64,000 nucleotides of DNA from Cordylochernes scorpioides (GCA_030710605.1 CP092870.1:20064684-20128683), one strand, 5' to 3'; shown: positions 47,944-58,560, numbered from the stretch's first letter. Numbers and translations are program-made. The notes: a model not told the origin generated them from the letters alone.

Positions 47944-48111
47944 GTCCTGACTATATTAATTTTATATGCAATCGGACTATTAGAGGAGAAAAGGGTATAC
48001 TGCGGTGGAATGGTCTTCTTATAGTATACAGTAAAATGGGACTTGTTTGGAGTACGAATAATTAAAATATCCAAAAATGGCAAAACAAAATAGGTTAGTA
48101 TTACCACTATC

Positions 48112-48151
48112 CATGACTGTAGAAGGACGTTAGGTCCGAAAATTTGCGCAT
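48112..48151 (+). ncRNA. hammerhead-like motif in Penelope-like element, right end
   Basis: Core CTGTAGA, stem II GGAC...GTCC, GAA, AATT, T, GCGC. The run after GAA (AATT) is again self-complementary although it differs from the left end (AGCT). Confidence 0.45.
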
Positions 48152-48559
48152 TAAATTTTATAAAAGAAGCTCCTCTTATCGTTTTATTTTTATTCGTATA
48201 AACTATACATTCTATTTTAAAAATTGCTATTAAACTTTAAAATGTCTTAAAAGTGAGATATATTACACTTATATATGCACAAATGCCGAATTTAAAAAAT
48301 GTCCTTAATAAAATTTAAAAAAATGTATTTCATGAATTTATATCATTAATATATCCATTTAATATCTTTGATTAAAATGTGCTTTAGCAATCAAGCGCTT
48401 GCATTTTAAAATTATATTTATGTTAATTTTTTTAAAGCCAACATTACAAATTTTTAAAATAATTTTATTAAAAATAGATAGAAGAAAAAAAAAACACCAA
48501 CATCCTAGGCTGCCATAACATGAAGTACACGTAGTAATACAAAATACAAGGGTCACTAC

Positions 48560-49680
48560 AAAAGTGTATCACTTATATTTATTAAAGCTGCAACTTTCAA
48601 ATTTTCAGAGTTTCTCAAAGTATTCACCCTTAGTACCTATGCAAGAATTCATCCGTGAAAACCAATTATCGAAGCACTTACACCAGTCATCTTCAGCGAT
48701 GGAATTTACAGCATTGATAAAGGCTTGCAGTGCTTCATCATCAGTGTCAAATTTTATCCTTCAACAATGAATTTTGGAAATAAAAAAAAGTCACAAGGTG
48801 CTAGGTATGGTGAATATGGTGGATGAGTGACTAATTGGACACCAGAGTTGGCAAAAAAGTCTAATGTTTGGGCTGAGGTGTGCGGTCTTGCATTGTAATG
48901 GTTAGGAAGAACTCTAATTTGAGCTCTTGGTCTGCTTTGCTTGATTTTTTCTAATACTGCTGGAAGGCATTTTGTTGTATACCAATCACTATTAGTTACA
49001 ATAGTTAAAATTGTCTTTCGATTTTTTATTTAATTTCGATTAACTTCACTATCAATGAAACCATTTTTTTCTAAAAAGACAAGCGACCATTTGTTTTCCA
49101 ACACTTCAAGCTCTGCGAACTTTCTTAGGAGGAGGTGATTTTGATGAGCACCAAAGAGTAGACTGCTTTTTTGTTTCTGGATAAAAATTGTAAATCCAAG
49201 TTTTGTCACCTGTGATATTAAAAACAGCCTTTGATTTGCCTTCATCAAATTTTTTCAACATGAAATTACACCATTTAACGCGACGATTTGGTCTTCAGTC
49301 AAGCTGTGAGGTACCCATCTACTAACAAGTTTTTTGTATTTTAAATGATCATTAATGATGCTGTTTTTGCTGCCGATCCAATGTCCACACTTTTCTCTAA
49401 CTGCTGATACATAATTTTTCGATCTTCTCGAGGTAAAAATCTTATCAGCTCAATTTTTTCTTGGGTCACCTCTGTTGGTGGTTGACCTGAACGAAGTTCA
49501 TCTTCGAAGTTGTTTTTTCCAAATTTAAATTGATTAAAACAATTGAAAACTATTCTAATAAAAGGAGCTTTAACTCCTAAAGCTTTCATTAATCTTTCAT
49601 GGATTCTTTAGAAGTTAAATTACTTTTATAATCATAAAAGATCATGGCATTTAAGCTTTCTCTAGTCAACTCCATTGTGT
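48560..49680 (-). pseudogene. mariner-family transposase, decayed
   Basis: Minus-strand translation starts at about 49676 with MELTRESLNAMIFYDYKSNL, then IVFNCFNQFKFGKNNFED (helix-turn-helix region), TEVTQEKIELI and 'SRWVPHSLTEDQ'. A block near 49200 reads as ITGDKTWIYNFYP (first Asp) and KKQSTLW. Near 48850 come NARPHTSAQT and THPPYSPYLAPCDFFLFP, the mariner DD34D end. Stops and frameshifts are scattered through it. The terminal repeats were not fixed with confidence. Confidence 0.85.
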
Positions 49681-49774
49681 CTGATGCAATGTTTAGAAAT
49701 TACTGCTGCCGCTGTAAACAAAGTCATGCCCTCTATGAGTCATTGTTGTTTTTATGTTATTTTATGAAAATGTT

Positions 49775-50256
49775 TTTCGAGTCTCGGAACTCTTGGGTCT
49801 TCGCTCTGTGTGTGCGCCATTGGGAGCGTCCTTGCCGTGCGCGCCATGAAAAACCAAGGGGTGCACACAGTAATACCACCATCCCGCCTTCGTGCGTTTC
49901 CCTGTGTCAACCTCGGAACCTCAGGGGTCCTTGATTCGTTGGCAGATTCAGGGAGTACTGTGAACAAAGGGTACGAGGGCCAAAGGGGGGGGAGAGTCCT
50001 ATTGGAGCGTAGGACGGGTTAAGCCAAGTCCGAATGGGAGGGCTCAGTCAGCAACCTTGCCAATAACTCTCGGAGACGCCTGTGGGTTGATTGGTCATCC
50101 CCATGGAGCCAGACCATAATGGCGGGCGTGAGGGGCCAAACAATGGCCGCTCGGTGCATGGAGAATGCATCATTCCTTTGGTACGGTGGCCATATTAGCA
50201 GCATAGGCATGCAGGCTTGTGGACCTTTGAGGTCTGGGTGGCCACTACTTCTAGGA
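49775..50256. repeat. CpG-rich inverted repeat, left arm
   Basis: About 480 bases that return in reverse orientation at 51630-52120 with roughly 90% identity by eye, including 'AATGGCGCGCACACAGAGCG' (as complement), 'CCATAATGGCGGGCG' and 'GCATGGAGAATGCATCATTCC'. It is much richer in CpG than its surroundings and contains CCAAT-type and AATGGCGG-type words found in promoters. No reading frame is shared by both arms. Confidence 0.8.
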
Positions 50257-50410
50257 TGTACCAGCTGTGTTTAGTTGGGATCCTCCAGTTCTTATTTATT
50301 TTTGTTTTGGGTACTGCTTCTATTTCTTTGAAAGTAAGTTTATATTTCTGTGGCAAGGGTTCTTTTGTGCCTTTTTTCGCTAATGCATCAGCAGCTTGAT
50401 TAGCTATTGA
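50257..50410 (-). pseudogene. LINE RNase H C-terminal fragment
   Basis: The minus strand reads AADALAKKGTKEPLPQKYKL, then ...KINKNWRIPTKHSWYI, the end of the RNase H domain and tail of Jockey/I-type LINEs. It breaks off at the boundary of the inverted-repeat arm. 54640-54870 shows what should follow. Confidence 0.65.
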
Positions 50411-50479
50411 TTATATCTTGTAATGGGCATGTGCTTGTATGAGGCAACCGTGAACTTTCATACATATTGTGCTGTCTAC

Positions 50480-50735
50480 CAATAATGTCAGTTGATGGCA
50501 AGCAGAGTGAGGTAGTAAACTGGAGTAGCATATCATTTTGCCACAAACTTGGCAACAGCCAGAGAGAAACCATCTGGAAGATTCAGACAGCTTTCAGTGA
50601 CAATGCTAAGACATCACAGTGGAAGCATTCCACTTCACCAAGACCAAAGATAGCCTACCAAGTGCGCAGAAATGTCAAAATTAGCTGACTGCTTTCCAGT
50701 GTGGTACACCACAGGGTCAATCACCAAAGAGTTTT
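50480..50735 (+). pseudogene. internally deleted mariner fragment
   Basis: VNWSSISFCHKLGNSQRETI and WKIQTAFSDNAKTSQW (N-terminal DNA-binding part of a mariner transposase) run straight into SPRPKIAYQVRRNVKIS and a diverged 'VVHHR' segment (middle of the catalytic part). About 100 residues that should lie between are missing. It is non-functional and belongs to a different mariner lineage from the 48.6-kb copy. Confidence 0.55.
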
Positions 50736-51130
50736 TTTTCGCTTATCCTTTTGTACACGTGGTACAGGCCATGATAATCATGGTGGATAAAAGTTGGCGA
50801 TTGCTTTTACTGTAAGTGCACCACATGTCTACACATGACAATTGACAATTAAAACAACTTTTATTGACATATTGTCAATATTTACACTCAAAGAGAGTTA
50901 TAATAGTAAAATAATGTCTACACATCTGAAAAGCAATTTAACTTTGCACTTACAAATGTGCCAGAGCCCCATTTAGTTATATGCACTCGCTGGTGGGGTT
51001 GGACTTTTGCAAGAATTGGGGGTCATTGAAGCATTTTATTTAATCAGAAAAAAGTGCCCAATGCAGGAATCGAACCCGGGTCGTAGTGGTCAAAAACCAA
51101 CGGTTTAGACCATCCTTCCATCGATCCCCC
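50732..51130 (-). mobile_element. tRNA-derived SINE with a nested insertion
   Basis: Same family as 26938-27247: T-run, 'GGCCATGATAATCATGGTGG', 'CACTTACAAATGTGCC' and head complement ending GATCCCCC. A 77-bp element sits inside it at 50837-50913. Confidence 0.85.
50837..50913 (-). mobile_element. 77-bp insertion with 12-bp target duplication
   Basis: ATGTCTACACAT is present on both sides (50825-50836 and 50914-50925) and once in the intact SINE copies, so the insertion site is exact. On the minus strand the insert has TGTAAATATTGAC and GTCAATAAAAGTTGTTTTAA, shared with 32957-33053. It is a very short retroposon or the end of a longer one. Confidence 0.75.
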
Positions 51131-51629
51131 TTACTACAGGGGTGTCCTACGTGATGCTGTGGGGTGCTAGAGAACATAGTTGTGGCCAACAGGCAATTAA
51201 TTGCCCACAACAATGCTCCAGCATATTCCTCACACTTGGTTCATCATAAGGGAAGGTTTGCTATATCCCAGGTTTATTTTAGCTGTGATTAATATAGCTT
51301 TGCCTAGGAATTGCCTAAATTTTAAAATTTGACAAAGATATATGTTAATGATAAGAAGAACCATCGTCAAAACACTTCTTTGATATACATGTCATTTTGA
51401 TATACAGCATTATGGAAATAGGTCAATTTAAAGAAAATTAAAACCAAGTAGCCATTATTATTAAGATATAAGAGACTTTTTTCTGTGTGTATGACTTTCC
51501 TTTAATTTTACAATCTTAAAATTTTGAAAAGTAAGAAAAATAGCCAAACTGTGTCAATAGTGAACCAAAAGTTCAGTCCCATTGGGTTTTACTATAGAGG
51601 TTTCACTGTATCCATCAAAGCAGTTGGTA
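51131..51629. other. spacer between inverted-repeat arms, no gene recognised
   Basis: AT-rich sequence with no ordered motifs. Confidence 0.4.
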
Positions 51630-52120
51630 CATCCTTGGAGCAGTGGCCACCCAGACCTTTCGGTCCATAAACCGGCATGCGATAGCATACCCATTGCTGT
51701 ATCTAGGTCACCTAACCAAAAAAGGAATGATGCATTCTCCATGCACCGAGCGGCCATTGTTTGGCCCCTCGCGCCCGCCATTATGGTCTGGCTCCATGGG
51801 GTCGACCAATCAAACCCACAGGCGTCTGAGAGTTCATGGCAAGGTTGCTGACCGAGCCCTCTCGTTCGGACTTAGTTAAACCCATCCTACGCTCCAATAG
51901 GACTCTCCCCCCTTTGGCCCTCGAACCCTTTGTTCACAGTACTCCCTGATTCTGCTGACGAATCAAGGACTTCTAAGGTTCTGAGGTTTAAGCGGGGGTA
52001 CCGACGCGAAGGCGGGAGGGTGGTACTGCTGTGTGCACCCCTTTTTTTTCATGGCGCACACGGCAAGGACGCTCCCAATGGCGCGCACACAGAGCGAAGA
52101 CCCAAGAGTTTCAGGACACG
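51630..52120. repeat. CpG-rich inverted repeat, right arm
   Basis: Inverted partner of 49775-50256. The outer side continues with further GC-rich sequence to about 52250, not present beside the left arm. Confidence 0.8.
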
Positions 52121-52249
52121 TGCGCCTAGCGTCAACCAACCAAGGGCAGATGGCCAGCTTACAGCTTCACTGTCCATCAGCCAGTGGCACCCCGACGCGG
52201 ACGGACACGCAGAGTCGCCTCTCCACTCCCCTATCCTCAAGGGTGAGTG

Positions 52250-52545
52250 AGGTGTGGGCATTCTTTCCCTACACAGTTGGTACAGTGGAGTGAACCCAGG
52301 AGGAGCTCTGAACATCAGAAATAGCCAGCATCAAACAACACTTACAAGATTTAGAACAGGCCATCTCAAGCCATTGAAGATAGATAATAATAACGAATTC
52401 TATCCCACTTGCCCAAAATGTAGCTTGGCACCTGCAGTTCCAGAACACATTTTGGCTTATATTGAATCTATTAAAAGAGAGAGAGGTCTCAATTATACAA
52501 CCATTAAACCCATTCCTATAAATGGAAACAATAAGCCTTAGTCTA
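52250..52545 (+). pseudogene. LINE RNase H / C-terminal tail fragment
   Basis: Reads 'GGALNIRNSQHQTTLTRFRT', then TGHLKPLKID and YPTCPKCSLAPAVPEHILAY, the conserved RLRTGH and CxxC...EHIL tail of Jockey/I-type LINEs. A related minus copy is at 54640-54870. A stop follows soon after. Confidence 0.75.
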
Positions 52546-52869
52546 AAATAGACACATTACATAGAAGAGCCATTCAAGTAACAATTCAATTTATAAATTA
52601 TATGGATTGAGAGATGGTAATAAATTAATTTTAGAAGGGGAAAAACCATTCAGCTTGACCTTTATAAACTTCTGCATTCAAGCATGAATGCTTCCTTAGG
52701 TGAATTATCTTATTCCACTTTGTGTGCTCTAAAATATAAGTATTTTTTTATTTTTTATAATTTCTAATTAGTTATAATACAAAATTAGATTTGAGGGACT
52801 TCACGGGACTATAAAATCATTAACTTAAATGTAATTTTGATAGGTCTTATAAATTACTATTTGAATGTA

Positions 52870-53030
52870 CAGTTAAACCTGTCTATAGCGCCCCCTCTAA
52901 ATAGTGCCTTCCTCTCTATAGTGCCTGATTTTAAATACGTAGTACGATGTGATTTACATTAAAAGTGACCTGTCTATAGCACCCTATTTTGGTGAGTCCC
53001 AAGAGGGGGGTCTATAGACAGGTTTAACTG
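52870..53030. mobile_element. 161-bp MITE, second copy
   Basis: Ends CAGTTAAACCTGTCTATAG and CTATAGACAGGTTTAACTG, flanked by TA (52868-52869, 53031-53032). Same length and layout as 2943-3103 with few differences, so both derive from a recently active family. Confidence 0.85.
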
Positions 53031-53032
53031 TA

Positions 53033-53520
53033 TATAAATTTTGCAGAGAAATGTTATAATAAAATAAAAAACACAACAGACTGGGAAGTCAACAAACAAC
53101 AGTAGTACTAGCAATGGCTGCTTGGACTGTGATGGCGTAAACAAACTGTTCTCTTAGTCCACAATTGTTCATGATTGAAGCAGATGTTAAAAATAGAAGA
53201 CCCAGTGTCATCTGGACAATAAAACTACCAAACAGTGTGATTATACCATTCTTTGTTCCTTTGTATTGTGACATTTGGCTTCCCCTTCACAAGATGACAT
53301 GGATGGTAAGACAAGAAAGTACAACTGGCCCTGGGGGGGGGCGTGGGAAAAGAAGGGTCAGCTGACAAAGAGACAGGCGGGGGAGAACAGACACCTCTGG
53401 TGACATCAGCGGTGTGAGAGGAAGTGGCAAGTTGGCTCCGCGGGTGTGGCCATGTGGATGATTCCTGTCATGGAAGCCAGATGTTGACAAGGAAGATGCT
53501 TCTGGTGGTGGAGAGGCAAA
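53033..53520. other. no gene recognised
   Basis: Includes a purine/GC-rich patch at 53325-53520 with a G-run. Short frames on both strands lack motifs. Confidence 0.4.
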
Positions 53521-53534
53521 TGTATCTAATGCTT

Positions 53535-53849
53535 TTTTTTTTTTTTTGCTTATCCCTAGTACACGTGGTACAGGCCATGATAATCATGGTGGGTAGTTAG
53601 TGACTGCTTTTACTGTAAGTGCACCACATGCCTAAACATGCAAAAACAGTTCTACTTTTGCACTTACAAATGTGCCAAAGCCCCGTTTGGTTACTTGCAC
53701 TCGCTAGTGGGGTTAGACTTTTTCAAGAATCGGGGACCATTGGAGCATTTTTTTTTTTAAATCAGAAAAAAAGTGCCCTATGCGGGAATCGAACCCTGGT
53801 CGTAGTGGTTGAAAACCAACGGTTTAGACCATCTTTCCACCGACCCCCA
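53535..53849 (-). mobile_element. tRNA-derived SINE with 11-bp target duplication
   Basis: ATCTAATGCTT flanks the element at 53524-53534 and 53850-53860. The head has GGTTCGATTCCCGC (B box) on the minus strand, and the A-tail is at the left. It sits just downstream of the TOP3B stop. Confidence 0.92.
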
Positions 53850-54145
53850 ATCTAATGCTTAATTCTACTAGCAGCTACTGGTGATAAAGAGCATCGGGCT
53901 AAGCTGTATCTACATAGAACCCTCCCTTGTTATTTAGAAGCCTTGTGCACAAACAATGACAGCTGAAAAGTGTCATAACAGTATGTTACTAGAGCCCCTA
54001 ATTTTGTTGTGTGTAATGAGCTAAATACATATGTAGACCTTACCCCATGTCAAATCTATTGGCTCCAATATATTTTACCCGGAAAAAATGTGCTAGAAAT
54101 ACAGAAGATGACAGAAAATGTGTGTTTGAGATAAAATTTATCATT

Positions 54146-57100
54146 TCAGTTGCCCCGGCCTCTGCCCCTGTACATGCCCCTGCGTGGGGGCCTTCCCCGG
54201 GGAAATCTGGGAGGATTCCTCCTGCCCACTGTGCCTGTAGTGCCGTCACAGGTCTTGTAGTTCACCATCTTGGACAGTTCTGGCTCACAGAAGGTGCAGA
54301 GTGTGGCTTTGGTTTCTCCATTGGGGAGTTTGGTGTTTTCCTGCAGCAGCAGCAAGTTGGGTTTTCTTTAAACATTTTAAAAATGATCACACATAGGTCA
54401 ATAAAACACCACATTTTATTTTCACAAATTGTGGATTGAGATGCATGGAGAAATACAGTAAAACCTTTTATAAAATTGAGATATAGCGAACCTAATAACA
54501 AACTGAAAATAATTTAATTCAATTGATATTGATGTTTCTTATCCACTTGTGCAAGGATTATACAAATTTCATATTCTCATACTCTTCGATCTGTTTGAAA
54601 ATAAGCAGCGCTTCTCCCAAAGGTCCTGTTTAGTACATCTAATGCAAGCCAAAATGTGTTCTGGAGCTGCAGGTGCCAAGTAACATTTTGAGAAAGTGAG
54701 GTAGATTTTTAAAATTATTTTCTATCTTCAATGGCTTGAGATGGCCTGTTCTAAATCTTGTTAGTGTTGTTTGGTGCTGTTTATTTCTGAGGTTCAGAGC
54801 TCCTCCTAGGTCCACTCCACTGTACCAACTGTGCATAGGTGGGATCCTCCAGTTCTTATTTATTTTTCCATGGCAAGTTTTAGTTTAGGGTTCTAGTAAA
54901 CTAAAAAGACTTAATATAAGTAGACCAAATGTTGTCCCATTGGGGTAGCTACTGCTAGTGATGTTGGCTTATTTGTTCTTGTTACTTTTTTTAATCATCA
55001 AAACATTTTAAAGAATGAAAGTATGCAATATATAGATATGTTTCCCATCTCCCAGAAGGTACTTGAATACAAGGTCATGAAAATCTAGAAGTAAAAAGAC
55101 CAAATTCCCATCAATTCTACCTTGCATGTCACAGCATCAACATTGACACCCACATCAAACAGTAGAAATACTAAGCCAACTCATTGCTTTTAAATGTTCA
55201 TCTCAAAACCAACAGGGCTATGAATTCAGTAGAGGCCAGAGAACTGTGGTGGCCCAAACTATGCTTTCTGTTTGCAGCTAGGTGGTGCAAGAAACACCTA
55301 TGTAGTCCAGATAGGAGTGGAACAGTGCAAGAAACACCTATGTAGTCCAGATAGGAGTGGAACAGTCCAAGAAACACCTATGTAGTCCAGATAGGAGTGG
55401 AATAGTGCAAGAAACACCTATGTAGTCCAGATAGGAGTGGAATAGTGCAAGAAACACCTATGTAGTCCAGATAGGAGTGGAACAGTCCAAGAAACACCTA
55501 TGTAGTCCAGATAGGAGTGGAATAGTGCAAGAAACACCTATGTAGTCCAGATAGGAGTGGAACAGTCCAAGAAACACCTATGTAGTCCAGATAGGAGTGG
55601 AATAGTGCAAGAAACACCTATGTAGTCCAGATAGACGTGGAACAGTCCAAGAAACACCTATGTAGTCCAGATAGGAGTGGAATAGTGCAAGAAACACCTA
55701 TGTAGTCCAGATAGGAAAGTAATAGTGCAAGAAACACCTATGTAGTCCAGATAGGAGTGGAATAGTGCAAGAAACACCTATGTAGTCCAGATAGGAGTGG
55801 AATAGTGCAAGAAACACCTATGTAGTCCAGATAGGAAAGTAATAGTGCAAGAAACACCTATGTAGTCCATATATGAAAGTAATAGTGCAAGAAACACCTA
55901 TGTAGTCCAGATAGGAGTGGAATAGTGCAAGAAACACCTATGTAGCCCAGATAGGAAAGTAATAGTGCAAGAAACACCTATGTAGTCCATATATGAAAGT
56001 AATAGTGCAAGAAACACCTATGTAGTCCAGATAGGAGTGGAACAGTCCAAGAAACACCTATGTAGTCCAGATAGGAGTGGAATAGTGCAAGAAACACCTA
56101 TGTAGTCCAGATAGGAGTGGAATAGTGCAAGAAACACCTATGTAGTCCAGATAGGAGTGGAATAGTGCAAGAAACACCTATGTAGTCCAGATAGGAGTGG
56201 AATAGTGCAAGAAACACCTATGTAGTCCAGATAGGAAAGTAATAGTGCAAGAAACACCTATTTAGTCCATATATAAAAGTAATAGTGCAAGAAACGCCTA
56301 TGTAGTCCATATAGGAAAGTAATAGTGCAAGAAACACCTATGTAGTCCAGATAGGAGTGGAATAGTGCAAGAAACACCTATGTAGTCCAGATAGGAGTGG
56401 AATAGTGCAAGAAACACCTATGTAGTCCAGATAGGAAAGTAATAGTGCAAGAAACACCTATGTAGTCCATATATGAAAGTAATAGTGCAAGAAACACCTA
56501 TGTAGTCCAGATAGGAGTGGAACAGTCCAAGAAACACCTATGTAGTCCAGATAGGAGTGGAATAGTGCAAGAAACACCTATGTAGTCCAGATAGGAGTGG
56601 AATAGTGCAAGAAACACCTATGTAGTCCAGATAATAGTGGAATAGTGCAAGAAACACCTATGTAGTCCAGATAGGAGTGGAATAGTGCAAGAAACACCTA
56701 TGTAGTCCAGATAGGAGTGGAATAGTGCAAGAAACACCTATGTAGTCCAGATAGGAAAGTAATAGTGCAAGAAACACCTATGTAGTCCATATATAAAAGT
56801 AATAGTGCAAGAAACGCCTATGTAGTCCAGATAGGATTGGAATAGTGCAAGAAACACCTATGTAGTCCATATATAAAAGTAATAGTGCAAGAAACGCCTA
56901 TGTAGTCCAGATAGGAAAGTAATAGTGCAAGAAACACCTATGTAGTCCATATATAAAAGTAATAGTGCAAGAAACGCCTATGTAGTCCAGATAGGAAAGT
57001 AATAGTGCAAGAAACACCTATGTAGTCCATATATAAAAGTAATAGTGCAAGAAACGCCTATGTAGTCCAGATAGGAGTGGAATAGTGCAAGAAACACATT

Positions 57101-58035
57101 TGTAGGAGTGGAATAGTGAAGAATGTGCGTATGTGTGTGCGGGTACTTTTTTTCAGAATAAAAAATGTCTCCTATACAAAATTCCAACTCCACCAGTAAG
57201 TACAAGTAACAAAATGGGGCTCTGGCACATCTGTTAATGCAATAGTCTAACTGATTTCTACTTGTGTAGACATGTGGTGCACTTACAGTAAAGGGAGGTG
57301 CTAACTACTACCCACCATGATTATCATGGCCTGCACCATGTGTATTATAAAACAAACTATATTACAATCACCTGGCTGGATAGCTTGGACTGACCTAACT
57401 ACAGAGGAGATACACACCACTAGAATCTGAACTAATCACACACTACAATTATGGTGTAATTAAATATAAATCTGAGTTGTTCTAAAATGTAGACATACGT
57501 GGTAAACATTGTGGATTATTCAACAAACCCAGTCCTGCATTGAGCAGAGTTTTTATTATGACAATAAAATACATTGGGTCAAGGACTTGTCCAACTCTAC
57601 CATTGAATCTAAGGTGGTTCCTTGTTGAATTTCTCACTTACAGTAAAAGCAGTCATAATGAAATGATCATGGCCATGTGTACTTGGGATATATAGAGAGC
57701 AACAATCAGCTTGTCCAGGGATTACTAACCTTCTTGTACTCAATGGTGAAGAGGGGACAAAGGCACTCTGGGCAGAGGTTGTGATCCACCTTGAGGCGAG
57801 CCGCCCCCTGGCAGATGAGCAGGATGGCGTCACACTTGTTGCAGGAGAGCTTCCAGGACGGCCCAGAGTGGGGGTCCAGCACCAGCAGGCCGTTGGGACA
57901 GGAGGCACAGGACACTGCCCCCAGCTGGTACAGACTATAGGGACACTCCAGGTGGGTGCAGTTGTGGCAGCCGCTGCCTGTCCTCATGTCCTCAAATGGC
58001 GGGTGGTTGTAGCAGTAGGGGCAGAGGACAAAGCT
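54146..58035 (-). CDS. TOP3B: DNA topoisomerase 3-beta, last two coding exons (partial)
   Basis: Type IA topoisomerase that relaxes and decatenates DNA and RNA and acts with TDRD3 on mRNAs. Only the C-terminus is in view. Exon A (58035-57730, 102 codons) follows the acceptor ...GACCCAG and ends at AAGAAG/GTTAGT. It has SFVLCPYCYNHPPFEDM, GCHNCTHLECPYS, CASCPNGLLVLDPHSG, CNKCDA and CPECLCPLFTIEY, the series of CxxC zinc ribbons of TOP3B in the same order. Exon B (54340-54146, 64 codons and stop) follows CTGCTGCTGCAG and encodes LCTFCEPELSKM and an Arg/Gly-rich tail (PRFPRGRPPRRGMYRGRGRG) like the RGG region of TOP3B. It is shorter than the vertebrate tail. The intron is phase 0 and 3.4 kb long, filled by a 40-bp satellite, a SINE piece and a LINE fragment. 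Upstream exons must be beyond 64000 or separated by the Helitron-rich stretch. Confidence 0.92.
54640..54870 (-). pseudogene. LINE RNase H / C-terminal tail fragment in TOP3B intron
   Basis: The minus strand reads WRIPPMHSWYSGVDLGGALN and then TTLTRFRTGHLKPLKIENN before it decays. It matches both the 50257-50410 and 52250-52545 fragments and shows they are halves of one LINE tail. Confidence 0.7.
55285..57110 (+). repeat. 40-bp satellite, about 45 exact-register units
   Basis: GAAACACCTA (or GAAACGCCTA) recurs from 55291 to 57091 at exactly 40 bases without a single length change. Unit variants are GGAGTGG-AATAGTGC, GGAGTGG-AACAGTCC, GGAAAGT and CATATATGAAAGT or CATATATAAAAGT. They are arranged non-randomly: alternating AACAGTCC/AATAGTGC units at the start, then repeated series of GGAGTGG, GGAAAGT and ATATGAAAGT, then alternating ATATAAAAGT/GGAAAGT units at the end. 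It lies wholly within the last TOP3B intron. Confidence 0.97.
57185..57345 (+). mobile_element. SINE, 5'-truncated copy
   Basis: Body of the tRNA-derived SINE ('ATGGGGCTCTGGCACAT', 'GACATGTGGTGCACTTACAG', 'CATGATTATCATGGCCTG') without the tRNA-like head. Confidence 0.8.
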
Positions 58036-58245
58036 CTGGGTCACACAACTGCTTGTTAATATTCAACCCCACCAGCAAGTCCAGAAAAGTTTGTTTGCAT
58101 ATTTTGGATTCAAGGGATCTACCAGAATTAATTTCACTTAAGATTGAATCCTTTGTCCTTTTATCTGTCCATGGCACTCTGTTGCATTATGGGCCTTTTA
58201 TTTGGACATTTTTTATGCAAAGTTAAACTAGATTTAGAACCATTC

Positions 58246-58560
58246 TAGGGAGTCGGTGGAAGGATGGTCTAAACTGTTGGTTTTCAACTTCTACGACCCA
58301 GGTTCGATTCCTGCATTAGGCACTTTTTTTCTGATTTAATAAAAAAATGCTTCAATGGCCCCCGATTCTTGCAAAAGTCCACCCCACCAGCGAGTGCAAG
58401 TAACCAAACGGGGCTATGGCACATTTGTAAGTGCAAAGTCGAACTGCTTTTCACACGTGTAGACATGTGGTGCACTTACAGTAAAAGCAGTCGCCTACTT
58501 CTACCCACCATGATTATCATGGCCTGTATCACAAGTACTAGGGATAAGCAAAAAAAAAAA
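58246..58560 (+). mobile_element. tRNA-derived SINE, full-length plus copy
   Basis: Best view of the family. The head AGTCGGTGGAAGGATGGTCT has an A-box-like stretch, with B box GGTTCGATTCC at 58301-58311. Then come the body and an A-tail after CTAGGGATAAGC. The head is a degenerate tRNA and not a functional tRNA gene. It lies just upstream of TOP3B exon A, in the next intron. Confidence 0.9.

Larger units (their letters stand above)
45196..48093 (-). pseudogene. Penelope-like protein: RT C-terminus, linker and GIY-YIG nuclease, in three pieces
   Basis: Piece 1 (48093-47952) has LPFLDILIIRT and TVYYKKTIPPQYTLF, the block that follows the RT active-site region in Penelope-like proteins. Piece 2 (46083-45991) has KRIFTHCSLTIFK. 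Piece 3 (45722-45196) carries a linker and then GAVYVISCQDCSSTYVGETG, a conserved TEHKHN and LYLESIISNQINS, ending in a stop at 45196. The GIY-YIG motif appears as VYVISC...YVGETG. It would nick DNA for target-primed insertion. The RT catalytic YVDD-type segment is not present. The insertions between pieces are hAT B and the hAT MITE. Confidence 0.88.
44927..48203 (-). mobile_element. Penelope-like element with inverted ends, split by two hAT insertions
   Basis: 110-base inverted ends (44927-45036 and 48094-48203) each contain a hammerhead-like motif. The interior encodes, right to left, the end of the RT, a linker and a GIY-YIG nuclease. It is interrupted by hAT copy B (46092-47943) and a small hAT MITE (45731-45982), both with 8-bp duplications. 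Most of the RT is missing, so it was 5'-truncated before or during insertion. Confidence 0.88.

Noticed and set aside
48560-49680. Active mariner
   Set aside because: Stops and frameshifts occur throughout and the terminal repeats could not be recognised.
55285-57110. CRISPR-like array
   Set aside because: Units are 40 bases with no unique spacers. The whole unit repeats, the host is an animal and the array lies in an intron. It is a satellite.
58246-58330. tRNA gene
   Set aside because: The A-box and B-box-like head is part of the SINE family repeated seven times. Acceptor and anticodon stems do not fold well, and a conserved non-tRNA body and A-tail follow.
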